DNA of 64,000 bases. It comes from JASHPR01 sp963842355. GTDB taxonomy: Bacteria; Actinomycetota; Actinomycetes; Streptosporangiales; Streptosporangiaceae. The DNA lies in the NCBI GenBank assembly GCA_963842355.1, contig CAWJGC010000013.1, positions 248,001 to 312,000 on the forward strand. The letters are read 5' to 3'. Positions 7,836 to 15,997 of the stretch are shown here, piece by piece. The number at the start of each line of letters is the position of its first letter. The first letter of the stretch is position 1. Both the position numbers and the translations under genes were made by a program. The notes beneath the pieces are model-generated. The model saw nothing but the letters and a program-made list of their open reading frames with translations. It did no database searches and was not told the origin of the DNA.

Positions 7836-8066
7836 TCAGAGCTTGGTCAGCTTGGAGTAAGGCGCAGTGATCCGTTCCCGCTGGGTGCCGAAGTCGACGA
7901 GCACGGCGATCTCGTCCTCGACGCCGATGACGACGCCGAGTCCGTACCGATCGTGCGTCACCTGATCGTTCAGGGCGTAATGCTCGACCGGTCGCACCAC
8001 GGGCGGGGTGTTGAAGGGGCTGGTGGGCAGGTATCGCCGGGTCGCGGCGCGGGCTGGTTTCATCAT
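7836..8066 (-). CDS. Small Tudor/CarD-like protein resembling the PcrA C-terminal domain
   Basis: 76 residues. After a basic N-terminus (KPARAATRRY), the segment DQVTHDRYGLGVVIGVEDEIAVLVDFGTQRERI forms a predicted small beta-barrel. It resembles the C-terminal Tudor-like module of PcrA/UvrD helicases (GDRVTHxxFGxGTV... pattern) and the RNA-polymerase-interacting CarD/TRCF fold. Here it is a stand-alone protein with no helicase attached. Two adjacent ATGs (8066 and 8063) could start it. The role may be binding RNA polymerase or nucleic acid, but this is inference from motif resemblance. It is convergent with the upstream hydrolase gene. Confidence 0.65.
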   Translation of the reverse strand: MMKPARAATRRYLPTSPFNTPPVVRPVEHYALNDQVTHDRYGLGVVIGVEDEIAVLVDFGTQRERITAPYSKLTKL

Positions 8067-8108
8067 TACCAGTATGACGCGCCGTAGCCGGGTTCGGTGC
8101 GCATGTTC

Positions 8109-9221
8109 CTATACCGGCGGGGCGAGACGCACGTCGTGGGCCGCGGCGTCGGCCGCGGCGAAGGCCAGCAGCCGGCCGCCCTCGGCGGTGACCGCGGCGG
8201 ACTGCCCGCGCGGCAGCCGCGTGAACGGCTCGACCAGCACGGTCGCGGCGCCCGCCTGCCGGGTGATCTTCCAGGTGGCCTGCCAGAATCCGTCGATGAG
8301 CACGGTGCCGCCGGCACCGCCCGGACCCGGGGGCAGCGGCACGCTGCGGCGGGCCGGGATGACCCGGGAGCGGTCGGCGTGGGAGAGCAGGACGTTGTCG
8401 TACTCGGGCAGGAACCGCGGCGGCGCTTGGGTGTCCGGGTCCGGCCGGGGGGCGTCGGGCAGGTCGAGTAGCTCGCGCCCGGCCGGGTCGCGGAACGTAC
8501 GCAGCCGCGGCCGCAGCCGCTCGGCGACCTCGCCGAGCCGGGTCAGCCCGGACCAGGCCTGCACGTCCCGGACGGTCGCGGGCCCGAACGCCGCCAGGTA
8601 CCTGAGCACCAGCCCGTCGGGTGAGGGCCCGGGCGCCGGCGGGCCGCCCAGCCAGGCCTCGGTCGTGGTGAAGGCGGCCGGGCCCGTGTCGCCCCAGATC
8701 CCGCGCGGCGGGACCTGCACGGTCGGCACCAGGTGGGTCACGGCGTAGGCCAGCGAGACCGGGTCGCGGCCCGGCCACCGCTCGGCCAGCAGCGGGCCGA
8801 GCTCGGCGCGGGTGCGCGGCCGCTCGGCCAGCAGCGCCCGGCCGACGTCGGCCAGCGCGCCGAGATCGACGCCGGTCACCTGGCGGGCAAAGGGCGAACT
8901 GGCCAGGCGCCTCGCGGCCAGGTCCCGGAACAGGCCGAGCATCGCCAGGCAGTCGCCGGCGGTGACCAGGTGAACCGTGTTCCGCATCAGGTGCGTGCGG
9001 ACCACGGCGCGCTCGGTCATCAGCGCCGCCAGCCCGGCCGGCCGGAAGCCGGCCAGCCGGGTCCACAGGCCGACATAGGGCGCGTTCGGCGCCTGGGCCT
9101 GCATGCCCGCCAGGTGCCCGATGGCCTGCAGCGGAGCCATGTCGGCCCGCCGCAGCAGCAACTGGCGCTTGAGCAGCGCGCGGTTCAGCGCGCGCTGCCC
9201 GAGCACCTGGGCTTCAGGCAC
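8109..9221 (-). CDS. AlkZ-like winged-helix DNA glycosylase family protein
   Basis: 370 residues of the HTH_42 (winged-helix DNA-binding, AlkZ/YcaQ) family. The QxQ signature of the AlkZ-like branch is at Gln41-Ala-Gln43 in GMQAQAPN, close to the catalytic position 37-39 reported for AlkZ, whereas the YcaQ branch has QxD. Members excise bulky alkylated bases or unhook interstrand crosslinks, and several protect producers of DNA-damaging antibiotics. Its start overlaps the end of the efflux gene (stop at 9214, start at 9221), so the two form an operon. Glycosylase activity is inferred. A paralogue lies at 15998. Confidence 0.82.
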   Translation of the reverse strand: MPEAQVLGQRALNRALLKRQLLLRRADMAPLQAIGHLAGMQAQAPNAPYVGLWTRLAGFRPAGLAALMTERAVVRTHLMRNTVHLVTAGDCLAMLGLFRDLAARRLASSPFARQVTGVDLGALADVGRALLAERPRTRAELGPLLAERWPGRDPVSLAYAVTHLVPTVQVPPRGIWGDTGPAAFTTTEAWLGGPPAPGPSPDGLVLRYLAAFGPATVRDVQAWSGLTRLGEVAERLRPRLRTFRDPAGRELLDLPDAPRPDPDTQAPPRFLPEYDNVLLSHADRSRVIPARRSVPLPPGPGGAGGTVLIDGFWQATWKITRQAGAATVLVEPFTRLPRGQSAAVTAEGGRLLAFAAADAAAHDVRLAPPV

Positions 9222-10725
9222 CGGACATCTCCGGTGCCGCCTGGCCCGTCCCCGCCGCTGGCTCGGCGGCGCCGCGGCGGCCGGCCGCCGCCGCGGGCGC
9301 GCCTGCCTCCCGCGCCCGGCGCGGCAGCCCCAAGCCGAGGACGAACGCGCAGGCCAGCAGGCCGACCGTGGCGAGCACCGTCCACTGCGCGGCGCCGACG
9401 AACGCGGCCGCGTGCCCGGCCGTCGCGTGCAGCAGCCCGAAGAAAACGGCCCCGAGCCCGGCCACGCCCAGCGCCAGGCTCAGCGAGTTGACCGCCTGCA
9501 GCACACCGGAGGCCGAACCCATCTCGCGAGGCTCCACGCCCGCCATCACGATGTCAAACAGCGGCACGAACACCATGCCCATGCCGACCCCGCCGACGAC
9601 CATCGGGCCCAGCAGGTCCGGCGTGGTCACCGCGGCGCCGGCGTGGTGCAGGACCGCACCCAGCGCGAGCAGCCCGGCGGCCTCGACGACCAGGCCGGCG
9701 TGCAGCACCCGGCGGCCCAGCCTGGCCATGGACATCCCGCCGGCCGCGGAGCCGACGAACGCGCCCGCCGCCCACGGCGCCGTGGTGAGCGCCGAGTGCC
9801 ACGGCGAGAACCCGAGCCCGGCCTGCAGGAACACGTTGAACACCAGCACGATCCCGCCCATCGAGCTCACGAACGCGACCGAGAACGCCACGCCGGGGGC
9901 GTAGCCGCGGCGAGCGAAGATGCCCGGCTCGACCAGCGGCGTCGCGCCCGCGCGCTGGCGGCGCACCTGGTGGACGGCAAATCCCGCCAGGGCCGGCACC
10001 GAGGATGCGAGCATCGCGACGAGCCAGAGCGGCCAGCCCAGCGCCCGGCCCTGCACCAGCGGGAAGACGAGCAGGAACATCGCGGTGCCGGCCAGGGCCG
10101 CGCCGGGCAGGTCCAGCCGCGCCCCGGACGCCGGTCCGGGGGAGGAGGGGAGCAGCCGCGCGCCGGCCGCCAGCGCCAGCGCCCCGGCCGGCAGGTTCAC
10201 CAGGAAGATCATCCGCCACCCGGTGCCCAGGATGTCCGCGCTGATCAGGCCGCCCGAGACGATCGGGCCGAGCATCGCCGACAGGCCCATCACCGGACCG
10301 AAGACGGCGAACGCCCGGCCGATCTCCTCGGCCGCGAACAGGTCCCTGATCAGGCCGAAGACCTGGGGCAGCATGACCGCGCCGGCCGCGCCCTGCGCGG
10401 CGCGGGCGGCGATGAGCTCACCCGGCGTGACCGCGGCGGCGCACGCCGCCGAGGCCGCCACGAACCCGGCCATGCCGATCAGCAGCATCCGCTTGCGCCC
10501 GAACAGGTCCCCGAGTCGCCCGCCGGTGAGCAGGCCCACCGCCATGGCCAGCGTGTAGGCCGCGGTGATCCATTCGATGAGGGCGTAGGAGCCGCCGAGG
10601 TCGCGCTGGATGGCGGGCGCGGCGACCTGGGCGATCGTCGAGTCGAGCAGGTCCATCACCGCGGCGGCGACGGCGGCGGCGAACGCCAGCCAGCGCCAGC
10701 GGTGCGTCGGTGCGGCCGAGATCAC
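9214..10725 (-). CDS. MFS drug-efflux transporter (DHA2/EmrB-type)
   Basis: 503 residues with about 14 hydrophobic helices. Family marks include the first-helix segment MDLLDSTIAQVAAPAIQRDLG, the cytoplasmic-loop GGRLGDLFGRKRM and GPVMGLSAMLGPIVSGGLI (motif C of antiporters). It probably exports drugs by proton antiport. A GGGAGG-like site precedes the ATG. The AT-rich region before it has two related 18-bp palindromes around a minus-strand TATTATAG, so it is likely repressed by a TetR- or MarR-type protein encoded elsewhere. It is coupled by overlap to the AlkZ-like glycosylase, which suggests export plus DNA repair against the same toxicant. Confidence 0.88.
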   Translation of the reverse strand: MISAAPTHRWRWLAFAAAVAAAVMDLLDSTIAQVAAPAIQRDLGGSYALIEWITAAYTLAMAVGLLTGGRLGDLFGRKRMLLIGMAGFVAASAACAAAVTPGELIAARAAQGAAGAVMLPQVFGLIRDLFAAEEIGRAFAVFGPVMGLSAMLGPIVSGGLISADILGTGWRMIFLVNLPAGALALAAGARLLPSSPGPASGARLDLPGAALAGTAMFLLVFPLVQGRALGWPLWLVAMLASSVPALAGFAVHQVRRQRAGATPLVEPGIFARRGYAPGVAFSVAFVSSMGGIVLVFNVFLQAGLGFSPWHSALTTAPWAAGAFVGSAAGGMSMARLGRRVLHAGLVVEAAGLLALGAVLHHAGAAVTTPDLLGPMVVGGVGMGMVFVPLFDIVMAGVEPREMGSASGVLQAVNSLSLALGVAGLGAVFFGLLHATAGHAAAFVGAAQWTVLATVGLLACAFVLGLGLPRRAREAGAPAAAAGRRGAAEPAAGTGQAAPEMSGA

Positions 10726-10743
10726 GGTTACCTCCCAGGATTG

Positions 10744-10761
10744 GAACGGATTCTTCCGTTC
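10744..10761. promoter_or_regulatory. 18-bp palindromic operator, site 1
   Basis: GAACGGA-TTCT-TCCGTTC is a perfect 7-bp inverted repeat with a 4-base centre, 19 bases upstream of the efflux start. It shares the GAACrGA...TTC frame with a second site starting 28 bp further out. Likely bound by a repressor. Confidence 0.6.
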
Positions 10762-10771
10762 TATAATAACA

Positions 10772-10789
10772 GAACAGAATGCTTTGTTC
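10772..10789. promoter_or_regulatory. 18-bp palindromic operator, site 2
   Basis: GAACAGAATGCTTTGTTC has GAACA/TGTTC arms and is the same length as site 1. TATAATA lies between the two sites, so repressor binding would cover the promoter. Confidence 0.55.
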
Positions 10790-10806
10790 CACTAGAAACG
10801 CCTCCG

Positions 10807-10890
10807 GAATCCTGCAAGCGGCCCCTGGAACCTGGAGGCGCCCGCCGGGAACGCGAGGCGCTTCGCCGGAACCTGAAGACGCTCCCCGGC
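10807..10890. repeat. Imperfect GGAAC(N)GAGGCGC repeats
   Basis: Three related segments, GGAACCTGGAGGCGC, GGAACGCGAGGCGC and GGAACCTGAAGACGC, occur at roughly 22-24 bp intervals between the efflux promoter and the phosphoesterase gene. No open reading frame is supported here. Role unknown. Confidence 0.45.
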
Positions 10891-10963
10891 ACCAGGAATT
10901 AACCTAAGGGCCTCCTCCGCGTCGCCTGATGCTGCCGGGCGCGTAGGAGGCGGCCACTAGGAC

Positions 10964-13276
10964 GTGCTTATGCACCTTTCTGCTACTGGTCATCGCGTTC
11001 TGCGCGCCGCCGCCGCGGGCGGGGTCGGGCTGCTGACCCTGGCCGGCCTCGCGGCCCCGGCCTCGGTCATGGCCGCGACCCCGGCTCAGGCCAGCGCCAT
11101 CACGATCACGAGCACCGGGCTGCGTCCCGGGGCGATCAGGCACGTGTGGCTGATCATCCTGGAGAACAAGTCCTACGACGCCACGTTCACCGGCCTCAAC
11201 CAGAACAGCTACCTGTGGAAGACGCTCCCGGGCCAGGGCGTCCTGCTCAAGAACTACTACGGGACCGGCCACTCCAGCATGGACAACTACATCTCCATGG
11301 TGTCCGGCCAGGCTCCCGAGGAGGACACCCAGGAGGACTGCAGCGTCTCGAACAAGCTGATCGGGCCGAACTCCGGCATCCTGAACTCCGGCTCGCTGTT
11401 CACCAACCGCAACTACGGCCAGATGAACTCCCCGGCCAACGCGTCCCAGCCCAGCGGCGCCAACGCCCCGCTGGGCGAGAACGGGTGCACGTACCCGACC
11501 GACGTCCCGACGCTGTTCAACCAGTTCAACGCCGCGGGCGTGACCTGGAAGGGGTACGCGCAGGACATCGGCGGTGCGCAGACGCCCGGTTCAACGCAGT
11601 TCCAGGCGGGCACGGTGCCGGACCGCGAGGCCGCGGCCTGCGCCGGGCCCGGAACGTCGGCGAACAACCCGGACACCAACCCCACGGACATGGCAGGCGA
11701 CTTCCCGCCCGGGGTCACGACCTTCACCGCGGCGCAGCCGAACGACCAGTTCGTGGCCAAGCACTTCCCGTTCCCGTGGTTCGAGTCCCTGACCGGTGCC
11801 GTCAACGCGAGCGGCCCGGCCACCCCGCCGCTGAACGAGCCGTCCCACGGCGGAACCAACTGCGACGCGAACCACGTCGCCAACCTCGACAGCCCCGCCG
11901 ACGGCCTCTTCCGCGATCTGCAGAGCGCCAAGACGACCCCGGACTTCAGCTGGATCACGCCGGACAACTGCAGCGACGCCCACGACGCCGTCTGCCACGG
12001 CAACAACCTGTCCGGGGCCTTCAACGCCGACGGGACGCCCGACTACAACTCGCCGATCCCGGACGACCCCGAGTCGACCACCCCGAAGAACTTCACCGGC
12101 GGCCTGTACGCCTCCGACCTGTTCCTCGAGTACTACATCCCGATGATCGAGCAGTCGCCGGCGTTCAAGCAGGGCGGCCTGATCGACATCACCTTCGACG
12201 AGGCCTTCCCGGCCTTCACCTACACCGGCAACAGCTTCGACAACGCCAACGACTACGGCCCGACCTCGTCCGACCAGCCGAACTACACGGCCAGCATCGC
12301 TTCGGACTCGGCCGCCGAGAACCTGTTCGGCCGCAACGTCCATTACGAGCCGACCGGGCCGAACTCCACCCTGGGCACCGACGCCCAGGGCGACCAGCTC
12401 TATCCCGGCCCGGGTAACAACGCCTTCGTCGACCGCCCGCCGGCGTGCACCCAGACCACCCCGACGCTGGTGCCATCGGACTGCGTGCCCGGCATCGTGC
12501 GCGGCGGCGCGGGCAGCCCGCCCGGCGCGCGCACCGACACCGTGACCGGCGGCCCGGGATCGAACGTCATCGCCGACAAGTCGATCGTCGCCGACGACAC
12601 CGGGCGGGCCGTGACCGGTACCGGCATCCCGGCGGACTCCTTCGTCGGCGCGGTGACCGACACCGGGCCCGACTTCCCGACCACGAACACGGGCTCGGCG
12701 ACGACGGGGTCGTTCCAGCTCGTGAGCCAGGACGGCAGCCCGGTCGACCCGGCCGGCCCGGTGACCAGCATCACGCTCAGCGCTGAGGGCGACCCGTCCG
12801 ACCTGGCGCCCGGCCAGACCCCGGACCCGCTGTTCAACGCTACTCTCCCGACGACCGGAGGCGGGGACACCGGCAGCGTGCTGATCAGCCCGTTCATCAG
12901 GCCCGGGACGGTGTCGGACGTCTACTACAACCACTACAGCTGGCTGCGCACGATGGAGGACATCTTCGACGTCGCGGCCGGCCACGACCACGCCAGGCTC
13001 CCGGCCGGCACGGTGTCCGGCGGCCTCGACGGGCGTGGCCACATCGGCTACGCGGCGCAGATCGGGCTGCGGCCGTTCGGCCGTGACGTGTTCAGCAACC
13101 CGGGCGGCCACGGTCAGTACCGCCTGGACGCGCTCACCGTCCTCGGCGGCGGGCCCGCGTCGCCGTGGGCGCGGCTGTCGCTGGCCGCCGGGGTGCCGCT
13201 GCTGGCCCTGACGACCGCCGGCGGATACGTCTGGTACCTGCGCCGCCGGCCGAGGACGCAGCCCGGGACGCCATGA
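10964..13276 (+). CDS. Secreted phosphoesterase (acid phosphatase/phospholipase C-like)
   Basis: 770 residues of the alkaline-phosphatase-fold phosphoesterase family (PF04185). A signal peptide (basic start, hydrophobic AAAAGGVGLLTLAGLAA, cleavage near APASVMAATPAQA) precedes HVWLIILENKSYDATFTG, the metal and nucleophile motif of the family. GTGHSSMDNYISMVSGQ and the later GLIDITFDEAF follow. A Gly/Thr-rich insert at about 500-620 is predicted beta-rich. A C-terminal hydrophobic helix (LSLAAGVPLLALTTAGGYVWYL) plus RRRPR suggests the mature enzyme is anchored to the outer membrane face. TAGGAGG at 10944-10950 favours GTG 10964; ATG 10970 is an alternative. It is coupled by ATGA to the next gene. 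Confidence 0.85.
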   Translation: MLMHLSATGHRVLRAAAAGGVGLLTLAGLAAPASVMAATPAQASAITITSTGLRPGAIRHVWLIILENKSYDATFTGLNQNSYLWKTLPGQGVLLKNYYGTGHSSMDNYISMVSGQAPEEDTQEDCSVSNKLIGPNSGILNSGSLFTNRNYGQMNSPANASQPSGANAPLGENGCTYPTDVPTLFNQFNAAGVTWKGYAQDIGGAQTPGSTQFQAGTVPDREAAACAGPGTSANNPDTNPTDMAGDFPPGVTTFTAAQPNDQFVAKHFPFPWFESLTGAVNASGPATPPLNEPSHGGTNCDANHVANLDSPADGLFRDLQSAKTTPDFSWITPDNCSDAHDAVCHGNNLSGAFNADGTPDYNSPIPDDPESTTPKNFTGGLYASDLFLEYYIPMIEQSPAFKQGGLIDITFDEAFPAFTYTGNSFDNANDYGPTSSDQPNYTASIASDSAAENLFGRNVHYEPTGPNSTLGTDAQGDQLYPGPGNNAFVDRPPACTQTTPTLVPSDCVPGIVRGGAGSPPGARTDTVTGGPGSNVIADKSIVADDTGRAVTGTGIPADSFVGAVTDTGPDFPTTNTGSATTGSFQLVSQDGSPVDPAGPVTSITLSAEGDPSDLAPGQTPDPLFNATLPTTGGGDTGSVLISPFIRPGTVSDVYYNHYSWLRTMEDIFDVAAGHDHARLPAGTVSGGLDGRGHIGYAAQIGLRPFGRDVFSNPGGHGQYRLDALTVLGGGPASPWARLSLAAGVPLLALTTAGGYVWYLRRRPRTQPGTP

Positions 13277-13926
13277 GCCCGCTGGCCCGGCGGGTGGATC
13301 GCCCGGCCCGGCCCGGCCTCCGTTCCCGCGGAGGCCGGCGCCGGGCTCTGGGGGCGGCGGCGCTCCTGGCCGTGCTCGCTCCGCTGCCCGGCGCGGCGGC
13401 CGGCTGCGGTGCGGCGGCCCGGTCGGCCGCCAACACGGCCGGCCAGAACCAGAATCGCTACGGCGGGTATCCGTCGTTCCTGCCGCCCGGCACGCTGCAC
13501 TACCGGGATGACACCGTGCTGACCGGCACCATCCGGCGCCCCGCCCTGACCACGGAGGGTGACGCGGTCGAGGCGCAGACACCGCGCGGGTCGGTGCTGG
13601 TGACCGTGACCGGTCCCCAGGTGCCCGGCGAGGGCTTGCCTTACCAGGCCCCTGCGACGACCTGTACCTGGGTCGTGACCATGTCCCGGGCCACCGGGCC
13701 GGTGCCGATCTCGGTATCGGACTTCACCAGCATCGACGACCTGGGCCACGTCTACCGGCCTGCCTTCGTCCCCGGCCAGCCGGCGCCGCCGGGGGTCCTT
13801 CGTCCCGGGAAAACGGTGAAGTTCGAGCTACGTGCGGTCGAGGCCGTTGGCGAGGGGCTGATGCGCTGGGCACCGGACGGCCGGAACATCGTCGCCAAAT
13901 GGGACTTCGTGGTCGAGAACGACTGA
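13273..13926 (+). CDS. Putative exported lipoprotein
   Basis: 217 residues. The basic N-terminus (RRVDRPARPGLRSRGGRRR) and the hydrophobic stretch ALGAAALLAVLAPLPGAAAGC resemble a lipoprotein signal with a weak lipobox (AAGC), so it may be lipidated or simply secreted. The mature part is predicted all-beta, with VLVTVTGPQVPGEG and WVVTMSRATGPVPISVSDF strands resembling a DUF4352-like immunoglobulin fold. The start overlaps the phosphoesterase stop (ATGA), so the two exported proteins are co-expressed and may work together at the envelope. No specific function can be assigned. Confidence 0.75.
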   Translation: MSPLARRVDRPARPGLRSRGGRRRALGAAALLAVLAPLPGAAAGCGAAARSAANTAGQNQNRYGGYPSFLPPGTLHYRDDTVLTGTIRRPALTTEGDAVEAQTPRGSVLVTVTGPQVPGEGLPYQAPATTCTWVVTMSRATGPVPISVSDFTSIDDLGHVYRPAFVPGQPAPPGVLRPGKTVKFELRAVEAVGEGLMRWAPDGRNIVAKWDFVVEND

Positions 13927-13984
13927 CGTCCGGGCCGCCGGCCGGCGGCCGTCCCGGCCACCCAGCTCACCAGGGCCGCCCGGG

Positions 13985-14347
13985 TCAGCGGGCCCCCGGA
14001 CCTCCCTCACGGCCGAGGTCGAAGTCGGCGGCCAGGCGCCGGGGCGCCTTGCGGCGCCAGGACTCTTCGATAAGTTCCTGAACGCGATCCTCCGGGGCCT
14101 GCCCGAGCCGGATCCGCAGCCCCCGGACCCGCTGCCCCCACCGCAGCGGCTCGAACGCTGCGGGGTCCTCGGCGACGGCGGCCTCGATCTCCGGCTCGTC
14201 GACGAACACGTGCAGGCAGGCCTCGTCCGGCGGGACCGTGGCGAAGATCTTGCCGCGCACCCGGAACGACGCCATGTCGAAGTGCGGCTCCTCGGTCGCA
14301 CCCGGCAGCGACAGCGCGAACCGCCGGGCGTGCTCCAGGTCGCTCAC
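13985..14347 (-). CDS. MmcQ/YjbR-family DNA-binding-type protein
   Basis: 120 residues. The opening LEHARRFALSLPGATEEPHFDMASFRVRGKIFATV is diagnostic of the MmcQ/YjbR (CyaY-like fold) family, followed by the acidic VDEPEIEAAV and WRRKAPRRLA near the end. YjbR has a double-wing, DNA-binding-like fold, but a cellular role has not been settled for most members. It is 29 bases from the phosphatase stop upstream on the same strand and convergent with the lipoprotein gene. Confidence 0.82.
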   Translation of the reverse strand: MSDLEHARRFALSLPGATEEPHFDMASFRVRGKIFATVPPDEACLHVFVDEPEIEAAVAEDPAAFEPLRWGQRVRGLRIRLGQAPEDRVQELIEESWRRKAPRRLAADFDLGREGGPGAR

Positions 14348-14376
14348 CGGACCAGGCTAGCCACAGGTGGCCGGCC

Positions 14377-15690
14377 TCAAGCCGAAAGCCTCCCGGATGC
14401 AGGGACAGGGGCCGGCCAGGGCGACCCGTTGATGCCGCGCCGGGGAACCTGCAGCACCAGCACCACGCTGTCGTCGCTGATGGCGCCGCCGCTGAAGGCC
14501 AGCGCGGCTTGCTGGATAGCGTCCGCCATCCCGGCCGCGGACATGCCGCCCAGGTCGGCGACCAGGGCGCGGAGCCGGTCATCGCCGTACAGGTCACGGT
14601 CGGCATGGCCGCGGGCCTCGGTGACGCCGTCGGTGTACAGCACCAGGCTGTCGCCGGCTCGCAGCAGCCGCCGTGCGTCATGCAGTTCGGGATGGGGGAG
14701 AAGCCCCAGCAGGGTTCCCGGCCGCCCGAAGGTCTGCGTGCGCCCGTCGGCCCGCCGGACCAGGGCCAGCGGATGACCCGCGGAGCTGATCTCGACCGCG
14801 GCGCCGGCGAGAGTCGGCCGCACCGTGGCGTAGATCGCGGTCACGAACCGGGGGTCATCGGTGAGCCATTCCAGGAGAGCCTGGTTCAAGGCCGCCAGGA
14901 TCAGGCTGGGCCGGGTCTCCCGGTGGGCCTCCGCTCGCAGCGTGTACCGGGCCAGCGCGGTGCTCTTGGCCGCCGGGACGCCCTTCCCGCACACGTCGCC
15001 GACCACCGTTCCCCAGTTCCCCAGCACGGAAGGAAAAACGTCGTAGAAGTCCCCGAGCACCTCGACCCCGCTGGCCCCGGCCAGGTACCGCGCCGCGACC
15101 TGCAGGCCCGGGATGCCCGGCAGCCGCGGGGGCAGCAGGCTCTCCTGCAGGGTCTGGGCCAGCACGGCCCGTTCGGCGCCGTGCTGCAGCGCGACCTGCA
15201 GCGCGAGTTCGCCCGAGGCGACGAAGGCCAGCGTCTCCAGAACCTCGACGTCGCCGGCGCTCCAGTGGCGGGGCAGCATGTCGGCCACGCAGAGCGCGCC
15301 CACGACGCGGCCGTCCGGGCCGCGTAGCGGGAACCCGGCCCACGCGGTCACGCCCGCGGGCCCGACCGGGTGGCTGTCGCTGGTGCGGGAGTCCAGCGCG
15401 GCGTCGTTGATGATCAGCTTGTCCTCGGAGGAGATCACCCGCCGGCACCATGACAGCTCGGCCAGGCGCTCCGGATCGGCCGTATCCCTCACGCCGGCGC
15501 CGTTGCTCGGGCGGAACGGGCGCTCATCTGCGATCGCGACGTACGCCTGCGGCGTACCCAGGACCATCGCGGCCAGCCGGGCCACCCGGTCGAAGGGCTC
15601 TTCCGCGTCGGCGTCCGGCAGGCGCGCCGGCCGGGGCGCGGCGTCAGCACTGGCGGGAACTGGTACCGAGGCGCTACCGAGAACCTTCAT
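14377..15690 (-). CDS. GAF-domain PP2C-type (SpoIIE) serine phosphatase
   Basis: About 437 residues. A GAF domain (residues about 30-180: RVARLAAMVLGTPQAYVAIADE, AWAGFPLRGPDGRVVGALCVAD) is followed by a SpoIIE/PP2C catalytic domain with the metal motifs LGDFYDVF, GDVCGKGVPAA, YTDGVTEARG and ISDDSVVLVL. Such proteins dephosphorylate anti-anti-sigma factors in partner-switching stress pathways, and the GAF part probably senses a ligand or redox state. No partner genes lie beside it. The start is uncertain: ATG 15690 has GGAAGCGGCGGA upstream, and ATG 15732 in the same frame is an alternative. Confidence 0.85.
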   Translation of the reverse strand: MKVLGSASVPVPASADAAPRPARLPDADAEEPFDRVARLAAMVLGTPQAYVAIADERPFRPSNGAGVRDTADPERLAELSWCRRVISSEDKLIINDAALDSRTSDSHPVGPAGVTAWAGFPLRGPDGRVVGALCVADMLPRHWSAGDVEVLETLAFVASGELALQVALQHGAERAVLAQTLQESLLPPRLPGIPGLQVAARYLAGASGVEVLGDFYDVFPSVLGNWGTVVGDVCGKGVPAAKSTALARYTLRAEAHRETRPSLILAALNQALLEWLTDDPRFVTAIYATVRPTLAGAAVEISSAGHPLALVRRADGRTQTFGRPGTLLGLLPHPELHDARRLLRAGDSLVLYTDGVTEARGHADRDLYGDDRLRALVADLGGMSAAGMADAIQQAALAFSGGAISDDSVVLVLQVPRRGINGSPWPAPVPASGRLSA

Positions 15691-15732
15691 GTCCGCCGCT
15701 TCCGCCGAAGTGATGACAATGCGTACCGGCAT

Positions 15733-15997
15733 GTGCGCGAAGCGTGGTCCAGGCTCCGTTTCGAATTTAACCACAGAATGTGCGAGTCGACGCAAGCTTG
15801 GCCCGAACCCCGGCCGGGCCGGTGCCTGACCCGGCTCCGGGAACCTCAGGAGGTCAGCTGAGCAGGGAGAATATCCGCCATAGGCAGAAGGCATACAGGC
15901 CAGTACTAGTCCTGGATGCCGGCCATCCTGGATGTCCTGAACGACCAGGACCGGCAGGCGGCGACGCGCCGGGAAGGGAGCACCGACGTCATCCGAC
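15733..15997. other. Divergent intergenic region
   Basis: 265 bases between the SpoIIE phosphatase and the second AlkZ-like gene. It contains a short AT-rich patch (TTTCGAATTTAACC around 15760-15775) likely to be the phosphatase promoter, and a GGGAAGGGAG ribosome-binding segment at 15971-15980. No further gene is supported. Confidence 0.4.
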
